48,634 bases of DNA from IMG/VR virus record IMGVR_UViG_3300030099_001480, positions 1 to 48,634 of that record. One strand, 5' to 3'. This document shows, in pieces, positions 17,701 to 23,480 of the stretch. The notes below the pieces were generated by a model. That model saw only the letters and a list, made by a program, of their open reading frames with translations, had not been told where the DNA came from and made no database searches. The translations under genes were made by a program, and so were the position numbers. The first letter of the stretch is position 1; each line of letters begins with the position of its first letter. The DNA is from a virus.

Positions 17701-20261
17701 GCTTTAACAGTGACTTTGAAGGTGGCAACTATGCTGCCAAATCATTCAAAGAAACTGGCAGCAAGAGACTGGCGATAGTTGACGCCTATCTATACGCGCT
17801 TCATGCCAAGGAAAGAAACGCCTACATCAGATCGATCAACAACGATCTCGCCAACGGCTCTGGTATGACCGACGCCGAGGCAGACTACATTCTGTCTTGG
17901 GTTGCCTCGCTTGACTCAGGCAACAAGCAGATCATAGCTGACGTACAGCAGAGAGTGCGTCAGGTTGTTGATGATACAAATGCAATCAGGGTTGCATCTG
18001 GCCTCACCCCAGACTTCAACAGCAGTGAGCCTCTTGTTCTTGAGAGCGGGGAGATCGTACAGCCCCCGCAGTATGAGAATTATGTACCTCTCAGGGGCAT
18101 ATTCGACTCCGATGGTGAGGCAACAGAAGACGCTTCCTACACCAGCCCAGTTACCAGCCAAGGGTATTCTGTGCGCGGCAGGGAGGACAGACGAGCCTTG
18201 GGCCGCCAAGAGTATGCAACGAACATACTGGCAGCCACCTTCTTGCAAAACCAAAACGCTGTCATCAGGTCTGAGCGCAACAAGGTTGGCCTGTCGTTCT
18301 TGAACCTACTGCGCGGCGATGAGCGACTCACCAGCCAGTTCGCAGAAGAGTTGGAGAGCGTCCCCCTCACCAGAGGCTTGGTAAAGGGTGCCGTCAGAAC
18401 GATAGTAGACAGAAACGCTTTGAACGATCCCAACATCATCACCGTCAAAGAAGATGGAAAGCACGTTTACATACGGGTGAGAGATCAGAGGCTTGCCAAT
18501 GCCCTCAAGGGTGGCGCTGGTGTTTCTACCCAGACATCAAACGCTGTGGTCAGAGGCCTTGGAAAGATCAACAGATATCTTTCCAACATCAACACATCTC
18601 TGAACCCTGAGTTCATGATTACAAACATGATACGAGACGTTCAAACAGCTGGTGTGAATATCAACCAGTATGAGCAAAAGGGTCTTGTATCAGAAGTTAG
18701 ACGTAACTTTCTTGATGCTTTGAGTGCTGTAAAGCAGGTCGTCAGGGAAGACGCGAATATAGTTGATGACCCAAGCATACCTGTATCAGAACTAACAGGC
18801 GCGGCTCTTTTCAGAAGATTTCAGAGGGCTGGGGGCCAAAACGCCACAAACCAGATCAGCGACCTCAGTGATCAGGTTGCCAACATCAAGAAGCTGACAG
18901 ACGACATTGCGGAGCAGGGTCTGAAGGGTCAGTGGAACGCTGTAAAGAATAGCTTTGTTGGCAAGAAGACTGGCTCAATGTTGAAGTTCTTGGAGGACTA
19001 CAACACCGTTGTTGAGAATGGTGTCCGTGTAGCCACGTTTAAGGCATTAGCACCAAGAATTGGAGAGCAGAGAGCAGCCTTTGCCGCTCGTAATGTCACC
19101 GTGGATTTTGCCAAGGGCGGTGAATACAAGACCCTAATGAACTCCATGTACCTGTTCTACAACGCATCGCTGCAAGGCTCATTCGCCATGCTGAGTGCGG
19201 CAGCAAGGTCCAAGAAGGTTCGCAAGATATGGGTTGGCCTCATGGTGGCTGGCGTGTTGCAGGACCAGCTTCTGGCCTTCACCTCGGAGGAGGATGAAGA
19301 CGGTCAGCTTATGGCTGACAAAATCCCAGACTACATTCTGGAACACAACCTTGTGTTCAGAGATCCATTTGGCATTACGGAGCGGTCTCACATAGTCATA
19401 CCGATGCCATATGGTCTCAACATGGCGGTCAACATAGGTCGTTCTTTGAGCAGGGCGTCCAGAGGTGGGTACACGCCAGCAGAGGCAGCGGACTCAGCAA
19501 TGATGACCATGATCGACACTCTCAACCCGCTTGGCGGCACAGAGAGTTTCATTAATTTTGTTATGCCCACTGTCGTTGATCCTATCATCGATCTCTACGA
19601 GAACGAGGACTTTGCCAATAAGCCGATATACAAAGAGACATCACCATTCGATCCTACGCCTCCGCCAGACAGCCAACTCTACTGGTCAACCACATCCCCA
19701 TCAGCGAAGTGGATTGCCCAGTGGCTGAACAGCCTAGATGGATCGACAGTAGAGAAAGGCACTCTTGATGTGTCCCCAGATGTCATTGAGTTCTGGGTTG
19801 ACTATCTGACAGGTGGTATTGGCAGGTTCGTCCAGATGTCTGGTGACTTTGCATTTTCTACGCTGCCCAAAGCTGTAGAAGATGGCTTCACCGATGAGAT
19901 GATCCGGCAGGTGCCTTTCGGCAGGAAGGTTGTGTATTCGGTTTCTGAAAGAGAGGATTTGGGTTCTTTCATAGAGAAGAGAGATAGGGTTCTGCAAGCT
20001 AGAGAGGTTCTCACCGATGCTATAAGGCGGGGAGACGCAGATCTCATACAGAATACTAGGTCTAAGTACAAAGACGAACTGAGGATAGCTGGCATCATTA
20101 AGTCCATAAACAATGGACGCAATAGCCTTCTTCGCAGAATGGCTCAGATAAAAGACAACCCAAGAATACCAGAAGAGCAAAAGAAGAAGATAATAGAGAG
20201 AATGAGCAAGCAAGTAGACGCGCTCATTCTGAGGGGCAACATTGCCATGAAAACTTTATAG
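11742..20261 (+). CDS. Giant polyvalent ejected protein with zincin, GNAT-like, nuclease-like and LPD38-like regions (2839 aa)
   Basis: One uninterrupted frame of 2,839 residues. Gly-rich hydrophobic segments lie at about 140-185 and 285-307, followed by coiled coil at about 520-640. A zinc-metallopeptidase motif HEIIH is at 708-712, with an EEEAIAEMF helix near 777 as a possible third-ligand region. Residues about 1400-1590 resemble a GNAT-like domain (MRLFLTRDGKAGF, KLDAFDTFLPG, NGEPDVVFMYYNP). A segment near 1725 (FGFGKYHIQERG) resembles phage Barnase/EndoU-type nuclease domains. NTSLNPEFMITNMIRDVQTA (about 2285) matches the large-polyvalent-protein domain LPD38. Such proteins are packaged and injected with DNA to disarm host defences. 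Order and motifs are seen; activities are inferred. Confidence 0.7.
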   Translation: MAIVQAKAPNSGRYYNIEIAGTTPTPEEKIKIDEYIASVDGPPTGELIESDEGRGFFGALGAGVDTVQLLYGSTVEGIGKDLGIDAIEDIGSGIVETNRQQLQESGANATRLEDVKDIGSGLDFFVETLGEQLPNLATTVAGGIAGKKVGAAIGTAVAPGVGTLIGGGVGLAVGGLSANIPFFFGGNREAQRDADIAAGRPVEIDNRVAFLASIPQASLDLIADYFLVGRFLTPKMIRGGGLFSRGVKGVGAGAIAEVPTEIGQQIIERYQAGQSITSEEALEEYLEVGVAAGLVGGTVKGTVGVVGGDIKKQEKAEATRQLQEDAIEEGGRADARIKAGKVGFDLRQPIEEEAEPEVVAEVSDTNLTDAQKNLSLANAAKQATRPFIPMPLSSFPPEAADYIRQSRQGTSIPLDADVTKEELAKVFNQDVADLAERVQKPDLAAKPASPIFSVKQKEDAKKEIQKRGKVNKGQIKRAIKTDSTEVVDEILRDLETDGVVKHLERGRYVLPEDKRLDPLYKEKEQRDKARAEITRIEALKQEAIRLRDKALEENNPVAAEALNREIENIEATVEQPNTLLAEAEDRIRAKEDAEKAAADERLDKTEREEAEEASKIAMQAESARYRDEYQTKRKKVAARLRQYMRGLGLGDVGLKIDDYIEREGGLKDPNIEGVFDPSKRSISLAMSIYDPSVTDDELYVSLRNVLNHEIIHAIKEIGLFTDAEYKTLVKAATNTKYVAIKQGKGEKRAYTFLDRAIMLNPKDQNLSEAEMQALLEEEAIAEMFRAYADGRLKIVGKPKNLLDRIVKFFKALGGAHFDEGFDSAASIFENIQTQDKTKQLGTRKRGQFTPPKSKDFLYSTQKSTIEPFKSTPERVKSNVAKSQLGISQKLAQASVLHRIDENNNFIDTRVFNEKGKVVAPRVATSLRILQEERGNITLDPLDPKDFKKIVMIMAAEAEAALRGDKNAIGWYEDKVATMFEFMGKIEGGNQQILNDPEARAAFTFAMAVTSNGLSVNQNFVSAMEEYKVWKETGLFKADGYGDKGAAAMRKAFKFYNTLKSDLNMTDVQIQNYLTQETTVRELKKDPLIQELGIQVPSGELQDTKVRVAHVLGAKIGNGFYMNLNGEFDALTMDMWWMRMWNRIIGKPFKQPTDETNNKNRKRIQESLEGDLTEFEQRLVDETMLDEGLDSVEGQNVDQFATALNAKFQRIFTRFGKAEADKRPEKTPLFQAADTHAQNLSGKFEQATPRNGTEREVMRAAAESSRELLKEKTGIDINNADFQALMWYHEKRLLSSMGTQSTGADNDYVDGAIAYARREGFTDDQIAEALPPTDRDRVYPDSGARRPDEGISRESAENDTAANLKYSVSPAKAAAIAVRIGAGDNGRVWRRKRSSREVGQYDVAAEYKVAPYAARLFNEQGVKTPAIFELAQTMRSAQQFAEAIDRAKIAQGPLGSSVYVYPVETTADETGYADMRLFLTRDGKAGFALKEGEIDGLVDIVSVFNTPDAHKGFSYPAIRLAVDEGGNKLDAFDTFLPGAYSANGFTIRSRTAWNDEFAPEGWDKEEYSDFNNGEPDVVFMYYNPKRRFTYKNGDQEGELFLDYDDAVDAQNGAALNPSSVNRQLDINRAETIQLFDNEEATLGEITPEQEQDLRSIMDMMESLPKSTRKFSTAPSNAFATINAPKRFPRFEKYNSLFGIMKENNNLIPVMFFAGNHGVDSSGRAFGFGKYHIQERGHEKEIVENSKFPDVETAVQQLMFAWHKQGHKDGPNVVSFPDGGGGPAVSDAFIPMGKRDLRLEWLRPSHSSPKIVLSLQYGRLQDPEVLSQFGFKNPIGIYSVRTTYPDLKSKKLSRSFSRSTFANVDTGSTNFVANHNNNHISYSAAHNTISKILGLGGLVSEQKARDVSQSFITKFQDTFLPVGVMIDKLKQQGMTITDGMDTYLQETLFHGKTGDILNSKQKEMYEPLARLVKDLEVSDADFSRLTGRGFNSDFEGGNYAAKSFKETGSKRLAIVDAYLYALHAKERNAYIRSINNDLANGSGMTDAEADYILSWVASLDSGNKQIIADVQQRVRQVVDDTNAIRVASGLTPDFNSSEPLVLESGEIVQPPQYENYVPLRGIFDSDGEATEDASYTSPVTSQGYSVRGREDRRALGRQEYATNILAATFLQNQNAVIRSERNKVGLSFLNLLRGDERLTSQFAEELESVPLTRGLVKGAVRTIVDRNALNDPNIITVKEDGKHVYIRVRDQRLANALKGGAGVSTQTSNAVVRGLGKINRYLSNINTSLNPEFMITNMIRDVQTAGVNINQYEQKGLVSEVRRNFLDALSAVKQVVREDANIVDDPSIPVSELTGAALFRRFQRAGGQNATNQISDLSDQVANIKKLTDDIAEQGLKGQWNAVKNSFVGKKTGSMLKFLEDYNTVVENGVRVATFKALAPRIGEQRAAFAARNVTVDFAKGGEYKTLMNSMYLFYNASLQGSFAMLSAAARSKKVRKIWVGLMVAGVLQDQLLAFTSEEDEDGQLMADKIPDYILEHNLVFRDPFGITERSHIVIPMPYGLNMAVNIGRSLSRASRGGYTPAEAADSAMMTMIDTLNPLGGTESFINFVMPTVVDPIIDLYENEDFANKPIYKETSPFDPTPPPDSQLYWSTTSPSAKWIAQWLNSLDGSTVEKGTLDVSPDVIEFWVDYLTGGIGRFVQMSGDFAFSTLPKAVEDGFTDEMIRQVPFGRKVVYSVSEREDLGSFIEKRDRVLQAREVLTDAIRRGDADLIQNTRSKYKDELRIAGIIKSINNGRNSLLRRMAQIKDNPRIPEEQKKKIIERMSKQVDALILRGNIAMKTL

Positions 20262-20282
20262 CCCCCCAAAAGAGGGGGGCTA
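20259..20282. terminator. Bidirectional terminator between convergent genes
   Basis: TAGCCCCCC and GGGGGGCTA form a 9-bp stem around AAAAGA. It starts at the stop codon of the giant gene. The leftward gene 20298-20804 ends just beyond, so it separates two converging transcripts. T tracts are weak on both sides. Confidence 0.75.
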
Positions 20283-20300
20283 AAGTTATAGGTAACTTTA
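20281..20300. repeat. Palindromic repeat, copy 2 (TAAAGTTA-TAGG-TAACTTTA)
   Basis: An 8-bp inverted repeat around TAGG, directly after the GC hairpin and overlapping the stop codon of the leftward gene. It has the same family consensus as the copy at 5944. Confidence 0.85.
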
Positions 20301-20804
20301 CGCTGCTTCTTCTTTCTCGTCCCGAAGCATACGCACCATGTCTTCAATGGGCGTCATATCAAGACCGATGTTCTCGGCAGATCCACGATACCGATTGAGC
20401 CACGCGGCAAGCTGAACACCAGCCTGACGACGCAACTCAGCCTGAGCCTCTTCATTGCTAGGATCGAAAGGCTCATAGCCGCCACCATCCTTACGCCCCT
20501 TCACAGGAGAGATGTAGGCAGGATACTCAGTTACCTTGACTGATGTGACACCGCTCTCAATGACCTCAGTCTTTGCAACGATGCGAAGACCGCTGGCCAT
20601 ATCACGAGCCATGTCGATACGATACTGACGAGCAGCATGTTCATCAGTCATCCCATAGAAAGCCGCATAGGCCTCATGGTCAGGCTGATCAGCAAGCCAA
20701 TCTACAAACTCATCAGCCCGAAATGTATTCAGTCCAGTGGATGCAAGATATTCATCAATGATCCGCTGCTTAGTGTCTTTTGAAAAGCGTACTGACTTCT
20801 TCAT
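20298..20804 (-). CDS. Conserved phage protein of unknown function (168 aa)
   Basis: A hydrophilic, probably cytoplasmic protein. It starts basic (MKKSVRFSKDTKQRIIDEYL), has a helical ADEFVDWLADQPDHEAY segment and then RQYRIDMARDMASGLRI. It ends in a helical acidic tail (MLRDEKEEAA). I have the impression of a hypothetical family in alphaproteobacterial phages but can assign no function. It has a GGGAG site about 8 bases before the ATG. It is the last gene of the leftward block and follows the periodic GG array, so its mRNA may carry that array as a 5' leader. Confidence 0.75.
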   Translation of the reverse strand: MKKSVRFSKDTKQRIIDEYLASTGLNTFRADEFVDWLADQPDHEAYAAFYGMTDEHAARQYRIDMARDMASGLRIVAKTEVIESGVTSVKVTEYPAYISPVKGRKDGGGYEPFDPSNEEAQAELRRQAGVQLAAWLNRYRGSAENIGLDMTPIEDMVRMLRDEKEEAA

Positions 20805-21221
20805 TTTATTCTCCCTTAGTACAAAGATTTTTGACCGCCTTGGCTGGCCCCATCAGAACACGCCTTGCCCTTACACACGACGCCTCAACTAGACCGCCTC
20901 GCCTCGCCAAAACTGACCGACCAGACCTAACGTCACCCAACCTTAACTCAACCGCCATGACCCACCAAGCCACACCTTTCCGTACCCCGACGCATCAGAC
21001 CAAGACCGCCTTGCCCAAACTTGCCCAGTCGAACCTTACGAGACCCAACCGAACCGCAACATACCAGAACCGCCACACCTAGAGACGCCTAGCCCTACCA
21101 GCCCTGACCATACCGAGACCGCCTAAACCGGCCATGCCTCGCCCTCCTCACCGGAACTCACCTCAACGGACCTCAACCGCCTCGCCATACCAGTCCTAAA
21201 CATATCTAACCGCGACCAGTG
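20805..21221 (-). repeat. Non-coding array with ~5-nt GG periodicity (CC on the plus strand)
   Basis: About 360 bases (20838-21196) are extremely G-poor and CC-rich on the plus strand, so the leftward transcript would read GG-N3-GG-N3. By hand count, CC dinucleotides keep a strict 5-base register in blocks. The register slips only by -1 between blocks, giving phases mod 5 of 3,2,1,0,4,3,2,1,0. Between 21006 and 21065 almost every pentamer is NNNCC. There is no credible reading frame on either strand, because a 5-base period cannot be codon-based. It lies between the genes at 21267 and 20804. Adjacent 2-tier G-quadruplexes or an RNA- or DNA-binding protein array are possible. Confidence 0.85.
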
Positions 21222-21245
21222 AGAGGGGCGAATATCGCCCCCCTC
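21222..21245. terminator. GC hairpin at the edge of the GG array
   Basis: AGAGGGGCGA pairs with TCGCC(CC)CCTCT around ATA, with two extra C on one side. On the plus strand it is followed by ATTTTG; on the minus strand no T tract follows. It could therefore be a leaky terminator or a processing site between the 253-aa gene and the array. Confidence 0.55.
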
Positions 21246-21252
21246 TATTTTG

Positions 21253-21268
21253 AAAGTTACAGGTAACT
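21253..21268. repeat. Palindromic repeat, copy 3 (AAAGTTAC-AG-GTAACT)
   Basis: The copy overlaps the stop codon of the leftward 253-aa gene and lies next to a GC hairpin, the same hairpin-palindrome pairing as at 20259-20300. Confidence 0.85.
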
Positions 21269-22028
21269 AAGCAGCCCGACGAAGGCGCTCTTCCTGCAAA
21301 TACTGCATGAGTTCCGCCGTCTGCTCATCTGCACAGATCGGCTGCTCCATGGCCAGCTTCTGGACCTCACGGTCCTCTTTGGTGATCTCGTCCCAGATTT
21401 CCTGATAGTCACCCATGTCCTCAGCACCAGAGACTGCGAAGGTGCCGTAAGAGCCACGGCCCTTCTCCTGACGGAAGTCACCGATGCCGACGATAGTGCC
21501 AGCGTTGGAAAGAAGGGAGACAATGGAGTGTGCGCTCAAAGTCGGAACGACATACTTCACAGTCACCTCTGCACACCACTGGGGGAGATATGCACGAGTA
21601 CGCACATCAGGCGTCTTGTTCATATCGGCAGAGCGTACAATATCCATCTTCAGCAATGGCTTGCCCCAGATCTGAATGTGACTTTCGGGAAGAAAGATCA
21701 GACGCTGAACGCTGGTCTTAGTGATGCCGCCAGTCTCAAGCGCGGCAGTAGCCATGGCACCCTTTACACCAGCAGCAGGGAAGCAAAGGTAAGTATCCCC
21801 AGTATCTTTCTTGTAGACACTGTCACGAAACTCAGCTTCTGGGTTGTGCTTGATGTCCTTCTTCTGAGCAGCAGTCTTCTTGCCGCCACCAACCAGAAGA
21901 TCACGCCATGCCTTAGCACCCATAGAGTTGAAATACATTGGCGTCTGGCCAATCATACGCAACTTGATATGTCCCTGCTTTAATGCGTGGATTTCCATAG
22001 TCTCAGTGGTCTTTTTCGATACAGCCAT
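21267..22028 (-). CDS. Phage early protein, possible RAMP/Cas7-like RNA-binding fold (253 aa)
   Basis: The layout is: a strand KLRMIGQTPMYFNS (about 21-35), then YLCFPAAGVKGAMATAALETGG (about 80-102), a KPLLKMDIVR strand, RTRAYLPQWCAEV, and a Gly-rich end GIGDFRQEKGRGSYGTF (about 204-220). In RAMP proteins (Cas7, Cmr4) a 'P-x-S-x-(I/L)KG' helix start and a Gly-rich RNA-contacting loop occur in comparable places. A similar family is widespread in phages without known role. The fold call is an inference from motifs only. The gene is promoter-proximal (TTGACA at 22087-22092), with an AAAGGAGG site before the ATG, and the GG-periodic array follows it directly. Confidence 0.55.
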   Translation of the reverse strand: MAVSKKTTETMEIHALKQGHIKLRMIGQTPMYFNSMGAKAWRDLLVGGGKKTAAQKKDIKHNPEAEFRDSVYKKDTGDTYLCFPAAGVKGAMATAALETGGITKTSVQRLIFLPESHIQIWGKPLLKMDIVRSADMNKTPDVRTRAYLPQWCAEVTVKYVVPTLSAHSIVSLLSNAGTIVGIGDFRQEKGRGSYGTFAVSGAEDMGDYQEIWDEITKEDREVQKLAMEQPICADEQTAELMQYLQEERLRRAA

Positions 22029-22056
22029 AACGGCCTCCTTTCGTATCGGTTTCGAT

Positions 22057-22103
22057 GTTTATAGAGATAATACGGCTGTCTCCCAGTGTCAACCCCTATA
22101 AAC
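22057..22103 (-). promoter_or_regulatory. Leftward promoter flanked by an inverted repeat
   Basis: On the minus strand TTGACA (22087-22092) is followed at promoter spacing by a T/A-rich segment (TTATCT / TATAAA). An 8-bp inverted repeat, GTTTATAG (22057-22064) and CTATAAAC (22096-22103), brackets the promoter and could be an operator. It would drive the 253-aa gene and the GG array. Confidence 0.5.
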
Positions 22104-22116
22104 ACATTATTTTACA

Positions 22117-22332
22117 TTATTTGTCATCAGCATCCATATGCGACTTTTTATCGATCCAGTTGATGATCTGTGTTCGTGTCCATCGCCTTGGCTTCTTGAA
22201 AGCCGGTTCTGGGAAAGACGCATCTGTAGTCCTGATTTTGTATAGAGATGTTCTGGACATGGATAGCATTGCAGCCAACCCATTAACGTCCAGCAGTTCA
22301 GCCTCTATCTTGCCATCCCTGATTTTTTCCAT
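22117..22332 (-). CDS. AlpA/excisionase-like HTH DNA-binding protein (71 aa)
   Basis: Residues about 14-62 read LLDVNGLAAMLSMSRTSLYKIRTT, then FPEP and RRWTRTQIINWI. This is the winged-helix pattern of AlpA and phage excisionase-type regulators, with the W(T/R)..(E/Q)I..W ending. It should bind DNA as a small regulator. No integrase is seen in the window, so a regulatory role fits better than excision. It overlaps the upstream gene by 28 bases. It is a candidate reader of the palindrome family or of the inverted repeat just downstream. Confidence 0.75.
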   Translation of the reverse strand: MEKIRDGKIEAELLDVNGLAAMLSMSRTSLYKIRTTDASFPEPAFKKPRRWTRTQIINWIDKKSHMDADDK

Positions 22333-22736
22333 TTCTCGTACTCCTCGACTAAAGTTTTGAACCTTTCTCTGGCGTCTGAGTTATTGTTGAACTCAGTCCT
22401 AGACTTGATGCCGAGCCTGTTCCGAAGGACACTGGCAACGGCTTCTTCTCCACCAGACACACCGAGAAACACTGCGAACTCCTCGTTTCTGCAAAGCATC
22501 CCTGCGCTGGCAATCATGGTTTTGATCTCTCTCTGTTGATCGGACACCTCTGGTTCATCCTGATCGTTCAGCTTGACCATCCCCACCATGTATCGGGAAC
22601 CAACCCAGTCAGTATGCAAGCTGGGTGGACATTCATTCGGATGCAGCGACAGGCGAAGCGTGATGCCATTCTTGTCTTGCGACATGGATATCTTCACCGC
22701 CTCAAAGCTGACCGCTGCGTCTCTAACCTTTTCCAT
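22305..22736 (-). CDS. Conserved phage protein of unknown function (143 aa)
   Basis: The start at 22736 is chosen because GAGGAGATTTTTG precedes that ATG. An upstream start at 22772 would lack a site and overlap the neighbour more. Conserved-looking segments are SMSQDKNGITLRLSLHPNECPPSLH, split here as a strand-turn-strand, then DWVGSRYMVGMVKLND, and a helical C-terminus ending EEYEKWKKSG. It is soluble. I have an impression of relatives in other alphaproteobacterial phages, but the function is unknown. It belongs to the leftward recombination operon. Confidence 0.65.
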   Translation of the reverse strand: MEKVRDAAVSFEAVKISMSQDKNGITLRLSLHPNECPPSLHTDWVGSRYMVGMVKLNDQDEPEVSDQQREIKTMIASAGMLCRNEEFAVFLGVSGGEEAVASVLRNRLGIKSRTEFNNNSDARERFKTLVEEYEKWKKSGMAR

Positions 22737-22935
22737 CAAAAATCTCCTCAGTATGAATGTGATGAATATCACCTAAAATCTTTTGGAACTTCTGCATCGC
22801 AACCTGTTTGTTTCGGATCATCTCTTCTACCCTTTCAAACGCATGGTCCTCATCATCGCCCCTGACTTTGTAGGTTCTTGTGTATTCCTCAATCACTGTG
22901 ACCCTATAAGTATAATTTGGCCTTTTACGTCTCAT
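22723..22935 (-). CDS. Small unknown protein (70 aa)
   Basis: A small charged protein beginning MRRKRPNYTYRVTVIEEYTRTYKVRG, a basic beta-rich start, followed by a helix (DEDHAFERVEEMIRNKQVAMQKF) and a short acidic end. The shape suggests a small alpha/beta domain, perhaps nucleic-acid binding from the basic start. It overlaps the HNH gene upstream by 11 bases and the next gene by 14, typical of real operon members. No family is recognised. Confidence 0.6.
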   Translation of the reverse strand: MRRKRPNYTYRVTVIEEYTRTYKVRGDDEDHAFERVEEMIRNKQVAMQKFQKILGDIHHIHTEEIFDGKG

Positions 22936-23206
22936 TGAACTTCTCCCAATTACCCTTGGCCCACTCCATGGGATCGATACCTTTCAGATCCCACCAAGTC
23001 CTTTCATCGCCAAAGTGATGAAGTTTCATATGGCAAGAGTGGCACAGAGGAACGCACCAGTTGTCTCCCACTTTCATGCCGAGAGCGTTAGGCTCCGCGA
23101 ACATAACGTGATGCGCCTCTGCGCCGTACCCACAGACCAAGCAGGGCTTACCCCGCAAGGACTGTAGATATTTCTTTGACCTGATCCGTTTAGAACGGAA
23201 TGTCAT
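22925..23206 (-). CDS. HNH endonuclease (93 aa)
   Basis: Two zinc-ribbon-like pairs, CLVCG and CHSCH, flank EAHHVMF and the closing MKLHHFGDE, giving the HNH/beta-beta-alpha-metal arrangement. Small HNH enzymes of this kind occur in phage recombination or packaging clusters. The start at 23206 (MTFRSKRIRS) overlaps the SSB-like gene by 17 bases. A start at 23257 has a better GGGGG site but would overlap by 68 bases. The substrate is unknown; nicking or processing of recombination intermediates is plausible. Confidence 0.85.
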   Translation of the reverse strand: MTFRSKRIRSKKYLQSLRGKPCLVCGYGAEAHHVMFAEPNALGMKVGDNWCVPLCHSCHMKLHHFGDERTWWDLKGIDPMEWAKGNWEKFNET

Positions 23207-23480
23207 CTTCAATCGGGGCCGGTGAGGGCCTTGCGGAATACTGACCCCTCTCTTCATGCTTTGACCCCCTCAGAGACAGGAACGTATCACCTGTCTTCTT
23301 AGCCTGTTTCTTCCATCCAGCGAGGGACAGCTTTGGCTTATCGACACCCCTCTCCATCTGCGAAACAAGATCACTCACAACCTCACTGGGCAACTCAAGG
23401 TTGCCGGTGTAGTCGGGTGATGTCGGCTTGGTCTTCTTCTTGTTAGCGAACAAGACCCCGGACGCCGGATAATCAGTCAT
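23190..23480 (-). CDS. SSB-like protein with DDIPF tail (96 aa)
   Basis: The C-terminus ends in IEDDIPF, almost identical to the acidic tail of bacterial single-strand binding protein that docks partner enzymes. The body (GVLFANKKKTKPTSPDYTGNLE, then SLAGWKKQAKKTGDTFLSLRGSK) fits a short OB-like beta fold found in phage recombination operons. It is much smaller than a canonical SSB. It lies between the annealing protein and HNH genes with 4- and 17-base overlaps. Binding to ssDNA and recruitment of host or phage partners is inferred. Confidence 0.6.
   Translation of the reverse strand: MTDYPASGVLFANKKKTKPTSPDYTGNLELPSEVVSDLVSQMERGVDKPKLSLAGWKKQAKKTGDTFLSLRGSKHEERGQYSARPSPAPIEDDIPF

Noticed and set aside
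20780-21082. 100-codon rightward frame across the GG/CC array
   Set aside because: It is a low-complexity Thr/Pro/Arg peptide produced by the 5-base CC repeat, starts inside the opposite gene, has no ribosome-binding site and no domain.
20838-21196. CsrA sponge RNA (GGA motifs) or TRAP (GAG/UAG) binding array
   Set aside because: Only about three GGA occur on the RNA strand, and the base after GG is not consistently A. The constant feature is GG spacing, not GGA or GAG triplets.
20838-21196. CRISPR array
   Set aside because: There is no conserved 20-40-base repeat with unique spacers; the period is about 5 bases. No cas1, cas2 or effector nuclease is seen.
22117-22332. Excisionase implying a temperate phage
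   Set aside because: No integrase, attachment site or repressor-type gene was recognised, so a regulator role is preferred.
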